Of a DNA stretch of 49,072 nt, positions 1 to 7,340 are shown piece by piece (within the stretch, counting starts at the first letter, position 1; each line of letters starts with the position of its first letter). Position numbers and translations under genes: made by a program. Location of the stretch: contig DAHUXR010000022.1 in NCBI GenBank assembly GCA_027307045.1, positions 1-49,072 of the forward strand, in the 5' to 3' direction. Origin of the DNA: Acidobacteriaceae bacterium (lineage in GTDB: Bacteria; Acidobacteriota; Terriglobia; Terriglobales; Acidobacteriaceae). The notes under the pieces are model-generated. The model had not been told where the DNA came from and did no database searches. It saw only the letters and a program-made list of their open reading frames with translations.

Positions 1-3
1 GTT

Positions 4-285
4 GTGAAGCCTTCAGAGTGGCCCAGGGAGATAAAGCTGATAATTTATGGCTTGGTGGTTTCACTGGTGCTTCAGACCGGCTGCACGGCATTGGCGGCAG
101 CGCTGAAAACAATGGTAGGGACTGTCAGCATTGGCGTGCCTCTCTCCTCGCTCATTGGCATGGGCTTCTTTTTCACTGCTCTCTGGCAAACTGAAATTCA
201 GGAAGCCCCGTCCATGAAACGCATTTCCGAAACTCATACCTTGCGCGAGGACAGTAGTCCCCTGAGTCCATCCAAATTAGCATAG
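4..285 (+). CDS. small membrane protein, possibly cut at its 5' end
   Basis: A 93-codon frame starting at GTG, immediately at the window edge. The frame is open upstream, so the real start may lie outside. The product has two hydrophobic stretches, about residues 10-34 and 43-60, separated by a short loop. It then has a polar tail rich in Ser, Glu and Thr. I recognise no family. The motif VPLSSLIGMGFFF recurs in a decayed copy about 230 bases downstream (360-497), which suggests a duplicated small-protein gene. The function is unknown. A membrane location is inferred only from hydrophobicity. Confidence 0.4.
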   Translation: MKPSEWPREIKLIIYGLVVSLVLQTGCTALAAALKTMVGTVSIGVPLSSLIGMGFFFTALWQTEIQEAPSMKRISETHTLREDSSPLSPSKLA

Positions 286-359
286 TGATATACGATTGCC
301 TGAATTTACCTCCCGCTTTTTACCCGGCCAAAAACCCTTTTTCTCAATCCATGAACTGA

Positions 360-497
360 TTCGGCCCCACTGGGATTCCTCTCTCGTCGCTGATTGGCAT
401 GGGATTCTTTTTGGCCGCGCCTCTCACTGTCCCGGCAAATGCAAATACCAAGATCAGACAGCCCCAATCCCAGCCGAGCCATTTGTCTCATACATAA
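360..497 (+). pseudogene. decayed duplicate of the small membrane protein gene
   Basis: In the frame starting at 360, directly after an in-frame TGA, the translation contains IPLSSLIGMGFFLAAPL and then a polar tail ending at TAA 495-497. This matches VPLSSLIGMGFFF in the product of 4-285. The DNA is also alike over about 45 bases (roughly 134-179 against 373-418). No start codon or ribosome binding site serves this frame and the 5' half is missing, so I call it a gene remnant. The alternative is an active gene using a start I cannot see. Confidence 0.4.
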
Positions 498-759
498 TCG
501 GAACCGGGTATCGTCGTGCCTTAAAGGCACCGCAATTGGTTTTGTTCCGATAAGGAATTTATCTCAGAAATCGGATACGCAGGCTGAGTATGGTTACAAA
601 TTGATCAAATTGATGTTCTCGATGCGTCAATTCCGTGTCTAAACGTATCAGGGTAGGGCCGTATAGACTGCGCTTCTGGGCTGTAGGCGGATTTCTATGC
701 CTTCGGCCCCGGTCCTGCCCCTGCTTTCGCGCAAATCAGTCCAAAAGCAAGGTAGGCTG

Positions 760-927
760 ATGTCAGAACCCTTATTGCCGTCTCAGTTTGTTCTATATGC
801 TGATGAGTTCAATCCCGGCTTCATTCTGTGCTTTTGTTCGCTTTGCAATCGGCTGGTAGCAGCCAGCAGGGAGATGAACGTCTTGGAGATGGCACAGAGA
901 GTCCATATTTGTCGGACCACTGTCTAG
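760..927 (+). CDS. CxxC zinc-finger-like miniprotein, paralogue A
   Basis: A 55-residue product starting at ATG 760, preceded by AAGGTAGG. An in-frame ATG at 697 would add 21 unrelated residues. The core CSLCNRLVAASREM is followed by VLE, QR and H. It matches the gene at 4512-4706 in about 26 of 43 aligned positions. The two Cys, the following His and a nearby Cys could bind zinc. That two copies lie 3.6 kb apart on opposite strands argues that both are real genes. The function is unknown. A regulatory or nucleic-acid role is only a guess from the zinc-finger-like layout. Confidence 0.6.
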   Translation: MSEPLLPSQFVLYADEFNPGFILCFCSLCNRLVAASREMNVLEMAQRVHICRTTV

Positions 928-1011
928 ATTGAAAATCCCGCCTGCAAGGCTTTGCAAAACGAATGATCCCCGCCTCCTATCGCGATTGACAGGCCAAAGA
1001 AATCTTTGCTA
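928..1011. other. intergenic stretch without a recognised element
   Basis: Short spacer between two small + strand reading frames. I see no clear promoter, terminator or repeat in it. Confidence 0.3.
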
Positions 1012-1182
1012 ATGTCTGATACCAGACGGACGGCCCCCGAAGTTCTTAGAGCACACTTGGGTGCCCGCTCCAGTGGTAGCAAAGGAAGGCGGAGGGATTC
1101 AAACGCATTTGCTCATGAATCGCAAACGCCGGATGACTTCGTGAAATTAGTCAGGGCCGTTCTTCGCCGGCACATCAACTAA
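1012..1182 (+). CDS. small hypothetical basic protein
   Basis: A 56-codon frame from ATG 1012 to TAA 1180-1182. The product is Arg-rich in its first half. It ends in a segment that could form an amphipathic helix (PDDFVKLVRAVLRRHIN). The upstream AAAGAAA is a poor ribosome binding site, and no family is recognised. It fills the space between the zinc-finger miniprotein and the convergent regulator gene. Treat it as a candidate only. Confidence 0.3.
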   Translation: MSDTRRTAPEVLRAHLGARSSGSKGRRRDSNAFAHESQTPDDFVKLVRAVLRRHIN

Positions 1183-1219
1183 AAGACACTGATTGACGGA
1201 CAGGAGAGCAGCTTCCAGG

Positions 1220-1999
1220 TCAGTCGTGCAATATCACGTTCAACAGAGAAGTATGGATCGTTAATTTGCCGTTGTAATCAATGAACCCCATCTGCCGGAA
1301 GCGATTCATGAAAAAGTTGACGCGCGAGCGCGTGGTGCCGATCATCTCCGCCAGCACTTCCTGGCTGATCTTGGGAATCACGGTCTCCGGCGCGGTGCCG
1401 TCTTTGCCAAACTGGGCCAGCAGCAGAAGGGCGCGGGCCAGCCGCTTTTCGCTGGAGTTGAAAAGCTGGTCCACCAGATCTTCCTGCGTGCGCGCGTTGC
1501 GGGCCAGCAGATAAGCCACAAAGACCTCGGAGAATGCCTGTTCCTCATGGAGCACCCGGATCATCTCGTCGCGTTCAATGCGGAGAATGGTGGACTCGGC
1601 CAGTGCGGTGGCCGTGGACACGCGCTGCACATTCGGCGCCGCTATACATTCTTCGCCCAGAAAGTTGCCGGCGCCCAGCAATGCCACCGTGGCCTCTTTG
1701 CCGGTCTTGGAGATCACGCTGATCCTGACCCGGCCCTTCTGGACGTAAAAAATTGCTGTGGCCACTTCACCCTGGGTAAAAACAGCGTCCCCTTTGCGCA
1801 ATTCCAGAATGGTTCGGCCGGCGCCGGCCTTGGCCAAAAACTCCATCGGCGCAAAACTTCCATTTGTTAATTTTGTTGATAATGCTTTTTGTTTTGCGGG
1901 GCGGCCCCTTGTGGCTTTGGCGGATTTCGCTGCAGCCACTAAGACCGTCTTGGGTTCCAAAGCTGCCCTGTTGTGCCGATGTTTTATGACAGTTTCCAC
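1220..1999 (-). CDS. Crp/Fnr family transcription regulator
   Basis: A cyclic-nucleotide-binding (cNMP) beta-roll is followed by a winged helix. The roll contains LRKGDAVFTQGE, FYVQKGRVRISVIS and LLGAGNFLGEE. The DNA-binding part is ISQEVLAEMIGTTRSRVNFF, and the protein ends LLNVILHD, as in many acidobacterial Crp-like proteins. I chose GTG 1999 (259 aa) with AGGAG 13 bases upstream. A longer version from TTG 2089 has no ribosome site and would put coding sequence over two palindromes that look like operators (2024-2079). The residue equivalent to Glu181 of E. coli CRP is Ser, so target specificity probably differs. The ligand (cAMP, another nucleotide or none) cannot be read from the sequence. 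Confidence 0.85.
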   Translation of the reverse strand: METVIKHRHNRAALEPKTVLVAAAKSAKATRGRPAKQKALSTKLTNGSFAPMEFLAKAGAGRTILELRKGDAVFTQGEVATAIFYVQKGRVRISVISKTGKEATVALLGAGNFLGEECIAAPNVQRVSTATALAESTILRIERDEMIRVLHEEQAFSEVFVAYLLARNARTQEDLVDQLFNSSEKRLARALLLLAQFGKDGTAPETVIPKISQEVLAEMIGTTRSRVNFFMNRFRQMGFIDYNGKLTIHTSLLNVILHD

Positions 2000-2023
2000 T
2001 AACTTAAGGCTACTCCTATGCGG

Positions 2024-2079
2024 CGTACAAATGTGTGCTCTATTGAGCAGTTTGTACGATTTATGTCTTTTATCGTACA
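2024..2079. promoter_or_regulatory. nested palindromes in the crp leader, probable operators
   Basis: A perfect 8-bp inverted repeat TGTACGAT-N11-ATCGTACA spans 2053-2079. A second pair, CGTACAAA (2024-2031) and TTTGTACG (2051-2058), shares the middle half-site. A small inner repeat, TGCTC-TATT-GAGCA, lies at 2036-2049. Three GTAC-centred half-sites just upstream of the regulator gene suggest binding of a dimeric protein. Autoregulation is the natural guess but is not shown by the sequence. Confidence 0.45.
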
Positions 2080-2139
2080 GATGCCACAAAATGGGAATTC
2101 TCTAACAAACCCTACGTTGAGCGAATCGGCGGCGAATGA

Positions 2140-2475
2140 TTACAATTGGGCGGCGGGTTGAATGGCCCACCGCCACTCGATTGGGCGGAAACCTTGGTCG
2201 ACGGAGGACGGGAGAATGGCTTCTGGCCTGGAGCCGCAAGCGAGACAGATCGCCCCCACGGCGCGGATTTCCGTTTCCTGGGTGATAACGTCATGGCGCG
2301 TGCCCAGCGACCCGGCGATCACCGGACCATTGCACTTTGGGCATGGAAAAGCCGTCAGGTGGAGATAATGCGTCGCGGTTTCTAATGGCCCCACCAGCGT
2401 TCCATTCCAGGTCATTGGGGGCATATTGCGGGCATTCACAACCGGATCGTCGCTCAACTCGGGAACTTCGGACAT
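2140..2475 (-). CDS. hypothetical zinc-ribbon protein
   Basis: A 111-aa product whose ATG is preceded by AGAGAG at good distance. Residues about 44-47 read CPKC and residues about 77-80 read CLAC, which together form a plausible four-cysteine zinc site about 33 residues apart. The rest is uncharged to mildly acidic, with no membrane segment. No family is recognised. It lies upstream of the Crp-like gene on the same strand, but the palindromes in between argue for separate transcription. Confidence 0.55.
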   Translation of the reverse strand: MSEVPELSDDPVVNARNMPPMTWNGTLVGPLETATHYLHLTAFPCPKCNGPVIAGSLGTRHDVITQETEIRAVGAICLACGSRPEAILPSSVDQGFRPIEWRWAIQPAAQL

Positions 2476-2850
2476 CGGGGCTCTCTTTCTTGTGGCTGCA
2501 ATGGGTCTGCCATTTGAAGCCGGTTATGGCTGGGCGCCGGGCCGCGCGGTGACACCGGCGCCGCTTTTCGAAACACCGTTTGCCAAAGAGTATGGCAGCG
2601 TCCGCCGTACTAATCTGACCCCGATTGCACACATAGGTATCAATTTCGCGGATGCCGCTGCTCGTTTGCTCAATTTGGATTTTCTCCTCCGTCATACTCC
2701 GTTCTGTAACCCGTAACCATTCCGGCATCTTGAAGAGCGTGAGCGGGCCTGCTCCGGCCAACACCCCATTTTGTTCAATTGGACACAGTAATTTTTCCGG
2801 TAAAATGCCATGATTTCATCTGCGGTCTCGGCAGGCCGCCAAGGTCCACA
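2476..2850. other. 375-base stretch without a convincing gene
   Basis: A minus-strand frame from ATG 2695 (MTEEKIQIEQ...) runs on to 2291. It would overlap the zinc-ribbon gene by 185 bases in another frame, and its later part is Arg/Cys-rich and does not look like a protein. Its first 50 codons could be the remains of a frameshifted small gene. Nothing else stands out. The promoter of the gene at 2851 should lie here. Confidence 0.3.
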
Positions 2851-3672
2851 ATGGCTCCCTTTCCTATTGCGCTTTCAAGACGCGGCGCGCGTCTCTCGCC
2901 ATGGCTCGTCATTCTCGCGGTCCTGCTCTGCCTGTTTCTCTGGAAAATTGCGCGCGGACAAGCCACCGCGCCACCAGCACGAACAGAAGATCGGCGGAAT
3001 GCGGGCCAATTGAAATCCGAGCAGGTAGTCGAGAACCTGGTGCGGATGAATCTGCAGCGCGCCCAGGCGCTTCAGGCATATGAATCCACCCGGATTTACC
3101 GCCTGGAATACAAGGGATTTCCCGGAGGCCGCAGCGCTGAGATGGTGGTCAACATGAAATACCGCGCGCCGGGCGCCAAGGAATTTGAGATCGTTTCCCA
3201 GAGCGGCTCAAAGATATTGATTGACCGCGTCTTCAAGAAACTGCTGGAAGGCGAGACGGACGCAAACGATGGTGAAAACCTGAAGCGCATTGCCGTGAAC
3301 CAGGAAAATTACGAGTTCGCCCTCCTGGCTTATGAATCCGGTCCGCGCGGTGGATTGTATGTACTTTCCGTGACGCCGCGCACCAAAAACAAATATCTTT
3401 TCCAGGGCAAAATCTGGGTGGATGATGAACAGTTTGCCATTGTGCGCATGGAAGGCGGGCCGGCCAAAAACCCTTCTTTCTGGATCAAAGGCACGCAGAT
3501 TGAAACCCGCTATATCAATGTGAATGATTTTTGGCTGCCCGCGCACAATCACAGCTTTACTTCAGTCCGTCTTGGCGGACACGCCGACTTAAGCATTGAG
3601 TACAAGGGCTATCGCATTACCGGCGCCAACCCGTTCAAGAACGTCAACAGCGCGGCGGCATCCGTCAAATAA
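2851..3672 (+). CDS. membrane-anchored LolA/MucB-like envelope protein
   Basis: A 273-aa product with one N-terminal hydrophobic segment, about residues 16-33. A Gln/Ala-rich linker and a beta-rich domain follow. Repeating strands such as YRLEYKGF and EMVVNMKYRAPGAKEFEIVS, and later IWVDDEQFAIVRMEGG, resemble the half-barrel of outer-membrane lipoprotein-sorting proteins. No lipobox is seen. I prefer ATG 2851 because the 24 extra residues from 2779 precede the charged start of the signal anchor. The gene ends 2 bases before the convergent gene at 3675. The exact role is unknown. A periplasmic lipid- or lipoprotein-binding role is inferred from fold likeness only. Confidence 0.6.
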   Translation: MAPFPIALSRRGARLSPWLVILAVLLCLFLWKIARGQATAPPARTEDRRNAGQLKSEQVVENLVRMNLQRAQALQAYESTRIYRLEYKGFPGGRSAEMVVNMKYRAPGAKEFEIVSQSGSKILIDRVFKKLLEGETDANDGENLKRIAVNQENYEFALLAYESGPRGGLYVLSVTPRTKNKYLFQGKIWVDDEQFAIVRMEGGPAKNPSFWIKGTQIETRYINVNDFWLPAHNHSFTSVRLGGHADLSIEYKGYRITGANPFKNVNSAAASVK

Positions 3673-3674
3673 GC

Positions 3675-3893
3675 CTAATCTTTTGGCAGCGGTACGGCAG
3701 CGGCAAACGCCATGGCACGAGGGCTTTCGCCCTTGTGGCTTTTTTCCACGTGCAACTTGAACTCGGCGTTGACCTTCTCATTTCTCTGCTTTGTCGTGAG
3801 TTTGCCTCGTGCGGAAAAACTCTGGCTGCAGTCGGAACACCGCCATGCCACGGGGTTCCCATCGATCTTTTCTGTAACGATTAATTGCGGCAT
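3675..3893 (-). CDS. small C2H2-like zinc-finger protein
   Basis: A 72-aa product containing WRCSDCSQSFSARGKL and, about 27 residues later, HVEKSH. This gives a Cys-x2-Cys ... His-x4-His arrangement like a stretched C2H2 finger. The region between is basic (Lys/Arg), and the tail is Ala/Pro-rich. The stop lies only 2 bases from the stop of the opposing gene, so the two 3' ends are packed tail to tail. Function unknown. It resembles in layout, but not in sequence, the miniproteins at 760-927 and 4512-4706. Confidence 0.6.
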   Translation of the reverse strand: MPQLIVTEKIDGNPVAWRCSDCSQSFSARGKLTTKQRNEKVNAEFKLHVEKSHKGESPRAMAFAAAVPLPKD

Positions 3894-4222
3894 GCAACCA
3901 TGGTCTCACAAATTCGTCCGTCCTGTTGTGCAATAGGAAACGTTTATGGTTTTGACCCTCCGGCACTCTCCGCGCTCAGGCAATGGCAGTCGCGAACTCC
4001 AGACCGGCTTGGTCGTTCAAATCCCGATTAGAAAACTCTAACAATTCTGCTATTATCCCTGCACAAAAAGGGGCCCACCATCGGCCTTTAGCGGGTGGCG
4101 GACGGTGGGCGGCTACGAGCGAATCTCCTTCTACCTGTCTGCCTACGATTGATGGTGCTACGTAAGGAAGTGCAACGATCAAGGGTGGACAGAGGAGGAA
4201 TTTACACCGATGTTAGGGTGGA
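3894..4222. other. 329-base leader region of the XRE gene
   Basis: No coding frame is supported. The stretch has a possible promoter (4028-4056). It also has an inverted repeat, GCCCACC (near 4073-4079) with GGTGGGC (near 4106-4112), that could fold in RNA. A GAGGAGGAA lies near 4194-4202, too far from ATG 4223 to act as its ribosome site. Confidence 0.3.
4028..4056 (+). promoter_or_regulatory. possible promoter with overlapping palindrome upstream of XRE gene
   Basis: TATTAT at 4051-4056 could be a -10 element, and TTAGAA at 4028-4033 sits 17 bases upstream in the -35 position. The palindrome TTAGA-AAAC-TCTAA (4028-4041) covers that -35, as expected for an autorepressor operator. The match to consensus is weak. 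Confidence 0.3.
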
Positions 4223-4474
4223 ATGCAAGCCAAAAAAGGGGCCGCCAAAAAGCCAGGATCAGAGGCCCAGCTACAACTCGGGCAACGGGTCCGCCGGCTC
4301 AGGGAGCAACGGGGCTGGTCACAGGAGGGCTTTGCCCATGAAGCCGGCCTGGGACGCTCTTTTGCCGGGGCCATTGAGCGCGGCGAAAAAGACATCCGCA
4401 TAAGCACGCTCATAAAACTGGCCAAGTCCCTGGGCGTGAGCCTCTCCCAGCTGTTGAAGGGTATTGGTTCCTGA
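4223..4474 (+). CDS. XRE-family helix-turn-helix regulator
   Basis: An 83-aa product that is almost entirely one Cro/C1-type domain, residues about 18-78. The helices read LGQRVRRLREQRGWSQEGFA, HEAGLGRSFAGAIERGEKDI and STLIKLAKSLGVSLSQLL. The N-terminus is a short basic AKKGAAKK tail. Such single-domain proteins usually act as dimeric repressors of their own or neighbouring promoters. AGGG lies 5 bases before the ATG. The next gene on the opposite strand is the zinc-finger miniprotein B. No toxin or restriction partner is adjacent. Confidence 0.85.
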   Translation: MQAKKGAAKKPGSEAQLQLGQRVRRLREQRGWSQEGFAHEAGLGRSFAGAIERGEKDIRISTLIKLAKSLGVSLSQLLKGIGS

Positions 4475-4511
4475 CGGTCCGTGCAGGGCCAGCCAGGGCC
4501 GCGCCGCCGGC

Positions 4512-4706
4512 TTACATTAATTTGTTGGTAATCAAGGTTTCCCGCCCATGCCATTTATCCAGATGGATTCGCTGCACAATTTCCAAGACTCTCATTTCCC
4601 TGCTGGCGGCAATCAGGCGATTGCAAACCGAACAATGAGACTCAATCACGCCGGGGTTGGTCGTATCAAACCGCAAAACAAACGGGTCTAGCGACAACGG
4701 TGGCAT
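4512..4706 (-). CDS. CxxC zinc-finger-like miniprotein, paralogue B
   Basis: A 64-aa product with CSVCNRLIAASREM, then VLE, QR and a final HLDKWH. Potential ligands are Cys-x2-Cys and His-x4-His. It aligns with paralogue A at 760-927 from FVL onward, sharing D, NPG and the whole CNRL/AASREM block. GGAAGG lies about 10 bases before the ATG. Tail-to-tail with the XRE gene (38 bases between stops). The role is unknown. The conservation between copies shows a real protein family of this genome. Confidence 0.6.
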   Translation of the reverse strand: MPPLSLDPFVLRFDTTNPGVIESHCSVCNRLIAASREMRVLEIVQRIHLDKWHGRETLITNKLM

Positions 4707-4993
4707 TCAGGTCAACCTTCCCTGGTTCAGTGTGAACGCTTAGGCAAAATTCAGGAAGGTGGGCCTTATGCAGCCGTGTCCCACCCTTCCCGATGCTACA
4801 GATGTTTCTTGTTTTGTCCATTAAAACGCAATTAAAAATATTAATCATGGATATTCTTGTTGAAAATCTCGAACAAGACTGGCATGCCCGGGCAAAAGAA
4901 TGCTGCGTTGGTTGTGCAATATGTTTTTTGTTAATCGCCGGAAGAATTTCGCGAAGGAAAAGTCCGGCCCGGAAAGCTGCTGGCATCCATTCG
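4707..4993. other. 287-base stretch without a supported gene
   Basis: Frames on both strands here have composition unlike their neighbours and lack good ribosome sites. A + frame beginning MDILVENLEQDW near 4847 is the only one with a plausible N-terminus. It becomes Cys/Arg-rich, runs into the end of the next gene, and was not called. Confidence 0.25.
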
Positions 4994-5560
4994 CTATTTC
5001 GGTTTTTTACCCTTTGACGGCTGGGCTTCCTCGGGATCTTCCGGCTGCGCTAGCAGCTTGAATTCCACTTCCCGCGAGCGCGAGCTGACGGTTTTGTCGG
5101 CGTTGTTCGTGGTCAGTTCCTTGAGCGTGCCGCGCAGGATGTAGTAGCCGTCATCGCCCTTGGTTTTTCCCGGACCGCGGCTGAACCTGCCCTTAAATTC
5201 ATACCACACGCTGTGCAGCGGGCGCGTGGTAAAAGAAACGTCGTGGCCTTGCACGTCGGCCTTGGCGAAAAACTGGTCCAGAAAGACGCCGTTGTCGCTG
5301 TCAGACTCGCCCATGCGTGAGATGTAGCCGGTAACCGACTTTGTATCCAGCGTGATCTGCAGGAACTCGCCTTCCCTGATAAAGCTGTACATGCCGGAGA
5401 TGTCTTCCGCGGCATGCGGCACTGTGGCGTTGGCACTGTCTTCCTGCGCGGCCTTATTCTGGCCACGCGTAGCCATCCCCTGGGCGTGGCAGATCGCCGC
5501 CAGCATCGCCAGCGCGAGCGGCAGCAGGGCCTTTCGGGATAAAAGCATGAGCTGGGTCAT
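4994..5560 (-). CDS. secreted hypothetical protein
   Basis: From ATG 5560 the product has 188 residues. A signal peptide (LLPLALAMLAAICHAQG) is cut near residue 28. It then has a polar linker with PHAAEDISGMYSFIREGEFLQ and a compact beta-rich domain, and ends in a Lys/Pro-rich tail. The longer frame to 5734 would extend through the divergent promoter region into the neighbouring gene, so I reject it. An ATG at 5548 is an alternative start. I recognise no family. Export to the periplasm or outside is likely. The next gene, 5607, diverges from it and the two share a 46-base spacer. Confidence 0.6.
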   Translation of the reverse strand: MTQLMLLSRKALLPLALAMLAAICHAQGMATRGQNKAAQEDSANATVPHAAEDISGMYSFIREGEFLQITLDTKSVTGYISRMGESDSDNGVFLDQFFAKADVQGHDVSFTTRPLHSVWYEFKGRFSRGPGKTKGDDGYYILRGTLKELTTNNADKTVSSRSREVEFKLLAQPEDPEEAQPSKGKKPK

Positions 5561-5606
5561 CTGGTAATTAAAGATATAATCTTTCTCATCCGCGGGAACA
5601 AGCGAA

Positions 5607-7340
5607 ATGCAGTCGGCCAAAAAAGCGCTTTCCCATGAGGCCTTTCCGGCTTCCGGAGACGCCCTGCGTTTTGTGCTGGAACCCGAGCCGTGGCTGCGCA
5701 TCTTCGCGCGCAATATCGCCGACTTGTTCCGCAAAGCTCCTCCCCCGGTCTGGATCAGCTCTGCTCCCGGCGAATACTGGCCCGATGCCCTGGTGCATCG
5801 TCCCGTGGCGTGGAAGGCCGCACGCCAATCCTTTCTGGGGCATGCGCTGGTGATCGTTGCGATTTACGCTCTGAATCTGGCATGGCTGAACCAGCCGCAG
5901 GTGCTGCCGCAAACGCCGCCGAACCAGACGCTAATCCATTATGAAGTCTCTGAATATCTGCCTCCGTTGAATACCCAAAAGGCAAAGCCTGAACCTCCGC
6001 GGCGGGTGCGCCCGCAAAAGGCTGATCCTGAGCTTGCGCCGCAGGAGATCGTGGTCACCAATGAGCGCCACATCAGCACCCGGCAAACCATCGTTCAGCC
6101 AAACCAGTTGGTGGTGAAGCAGGACACTCCTTTGCCCAACCTGATTGCTTCAACCGGGATTCCCGGAGCACCCGTAACGATGAACCATCCCATGCAGGTG
6201 TTTCCGATCAATGTTCCGCCGATCGCCGAGCCACCGCAACCCGTTGTGCAAAGCAGGCTACGTCCGCTGCTGTTTCCGCCCGCATCCCAGCCGGAAGTGG
6301 CTGCTCCCGCTGAAGCCCCCGCCAGACATCGCTCGATGCCTGCTCTTCCACTGGAAAGCGCCGTTGTGGTTCCACCTTCGCCCGAAGTCACAGCGCGCAA
6401 GCCCGACGCTCTTCAGCTTCCCGCGCAAGCGCCTCCGCAAGTGGCCGCGCCCGCGCCAGAAGCCGCCGCAAATCACGTACTACAATCCATTCCTTTGCCC
6501 ATGGCCGCGCCGCAGGTTGCGCCGCCTGCGCCCACTGCGGCCAGCCGCAATCTTGGCGCTCTTGGATTGCCCGCGCAGCAAGCGGTTGCCGTGCCCCCGG
6601 CTCCGCCCGTAGCAAATGGAAACATCGCGCGGGAAAAAGCGCTGCGCCAGCTGTTGGTGCTCAATGCGCAGCCAGCCGCGCCGAGCGGGCCTGTGGTTGT
6701 TCCTGAAGGCAATCGCCCCGGAGAGTTCGCCGCCAGCCCCGCAGGGTATTCCGGCGCTACTGCTCGTCCGGAAATCGCGCAGCATAATTCTGGCAATAGC
6801 AGCTCTCCGGCCAATATCTATGTCTCTGCTCCGCCGACGAAAATCGCAAGCAATACTGTGATCGCATCCTCCGGATCACCTCCCACTGCACGACCGCTAA
6901 CGCCCGACAAAGCGGAACCGCCGCATGACAGCGTTGACACGCGCGTCTTTGGAACGCGCAGGCATTATTCCATGCGGCTCAGCATGCCGAACCTCACTTC
7001 ATCCACGGGAAGCTGGAGCATTCGATTTGCCGAATTGAACGCCACCCATGGCGGCGCTGACCTGAGCGCGCCTGAGGCCATCACCAAAGTTGATCCCGCG
7101 TATCCGCAGGACTTGATGCATGACCGCGTGGAAGGGACGGTAATTCTCTATGCCATCATCCATGCCGATGGCAGCGTCGGAGACGTAAAAGTGCTTGAGG
7201 GCTTTGACGATCGGCTGAATGAAAATGCGCGCAAGGCGCTTGAACAGTGGCGATTTCGTCCCGGCACAAAAGATGGGCTTCCGGTGGATATTGAGGCGGT
7301 TGTGCGCGTGCCATTTAAAGTTCCGCGCAGAGAGTTCTGA
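5607..7340 (+). CDS. TonB-like protein with long Pro/Ala-rich periplasmic linker
   Basis: A 577-aa product. About 75 cytoplasmic residues precede one membrane segment (about 78-96, SFLGHALVIVAIYALNLAWL). A roughly 370-residue spacer rich in Pro, Ala, Val and Gln follows. The C-terminal TonB-type domain (about 480-577) includes AITKVDPAYPQDLMHDRVEG, GSVGDVKVLEGFD and ALEQWRFRPGTKDG. TonB proteins pass inner-membrane energy to outer-membrane receptors, but many acidobacterial members stand alone. No exbB, exbD or receptor gene is nearby. The linker contains several imperfect PAPEA/PLPA-like units. It stops exactly next to the convergent gene at 7341. Confidence 0.8.
   Translation: MQSAKKALSHEAFPASGDALRFVLEPEPWLRIFARNIADLFRKAPPPVWISSAPGEYWPDALVHRPVAWKAARQSFLGHALVIVAIYALNLAWLNQPQVLPQTPPNQTLIHYEVSEYLPPLNTQKAKPEPPRRVRPQKADPELAPQEIVVTNERHISTRQTIVQPNQLVVKQDTPLPNLIASTGIPGAPVTMNHPMQVFPINVPPIAEPPQPVVQSRLRPLLFPPASQPEVAAPAEAPARHRSMPALPLESAVVVPPSPEVTARKPDALQLPAQAPPQVAAPAPEAAANHVLQSIPLPMAAPQVAPPAPTAASRNLGALGLPAQQAVAVPPAPPVANGNIAREKALRQLLVLNAQPAAPSGPVVVPEGNRPGEFAASPAGYSGATARPEIAQHNSGNSSSPANIYVSAPPTKIASNTVIASSGSPPTARPLTPDKAEPPHDSVDTRVFGTRRHYSMRLSMPNLTSSTGSWSIRFAELNATHGGADLSAPEAITKVDPAYPQDLMHDRVEGTVILYAIIHADGSVGDVKVLEGFDDRLNENARKALEQWRFRPGTKDGLPVDIEAVVRVPFKVPRREF

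Noticed and set aside
2291..2695. minus-strand frame starting MTEEKIQIEQ
   Set aside because: It overlaps the zinc-ribbon gene by 185 bases on the same strand, and its second half has Arg/Cys-rich composition unlike a real protein.
4666..4986. 106-codon minus-strand frame before the secreted-protein gene
   Set aside because: Overlaps the start of miniprotein B and has no recognisable sequence features or ribosome site.
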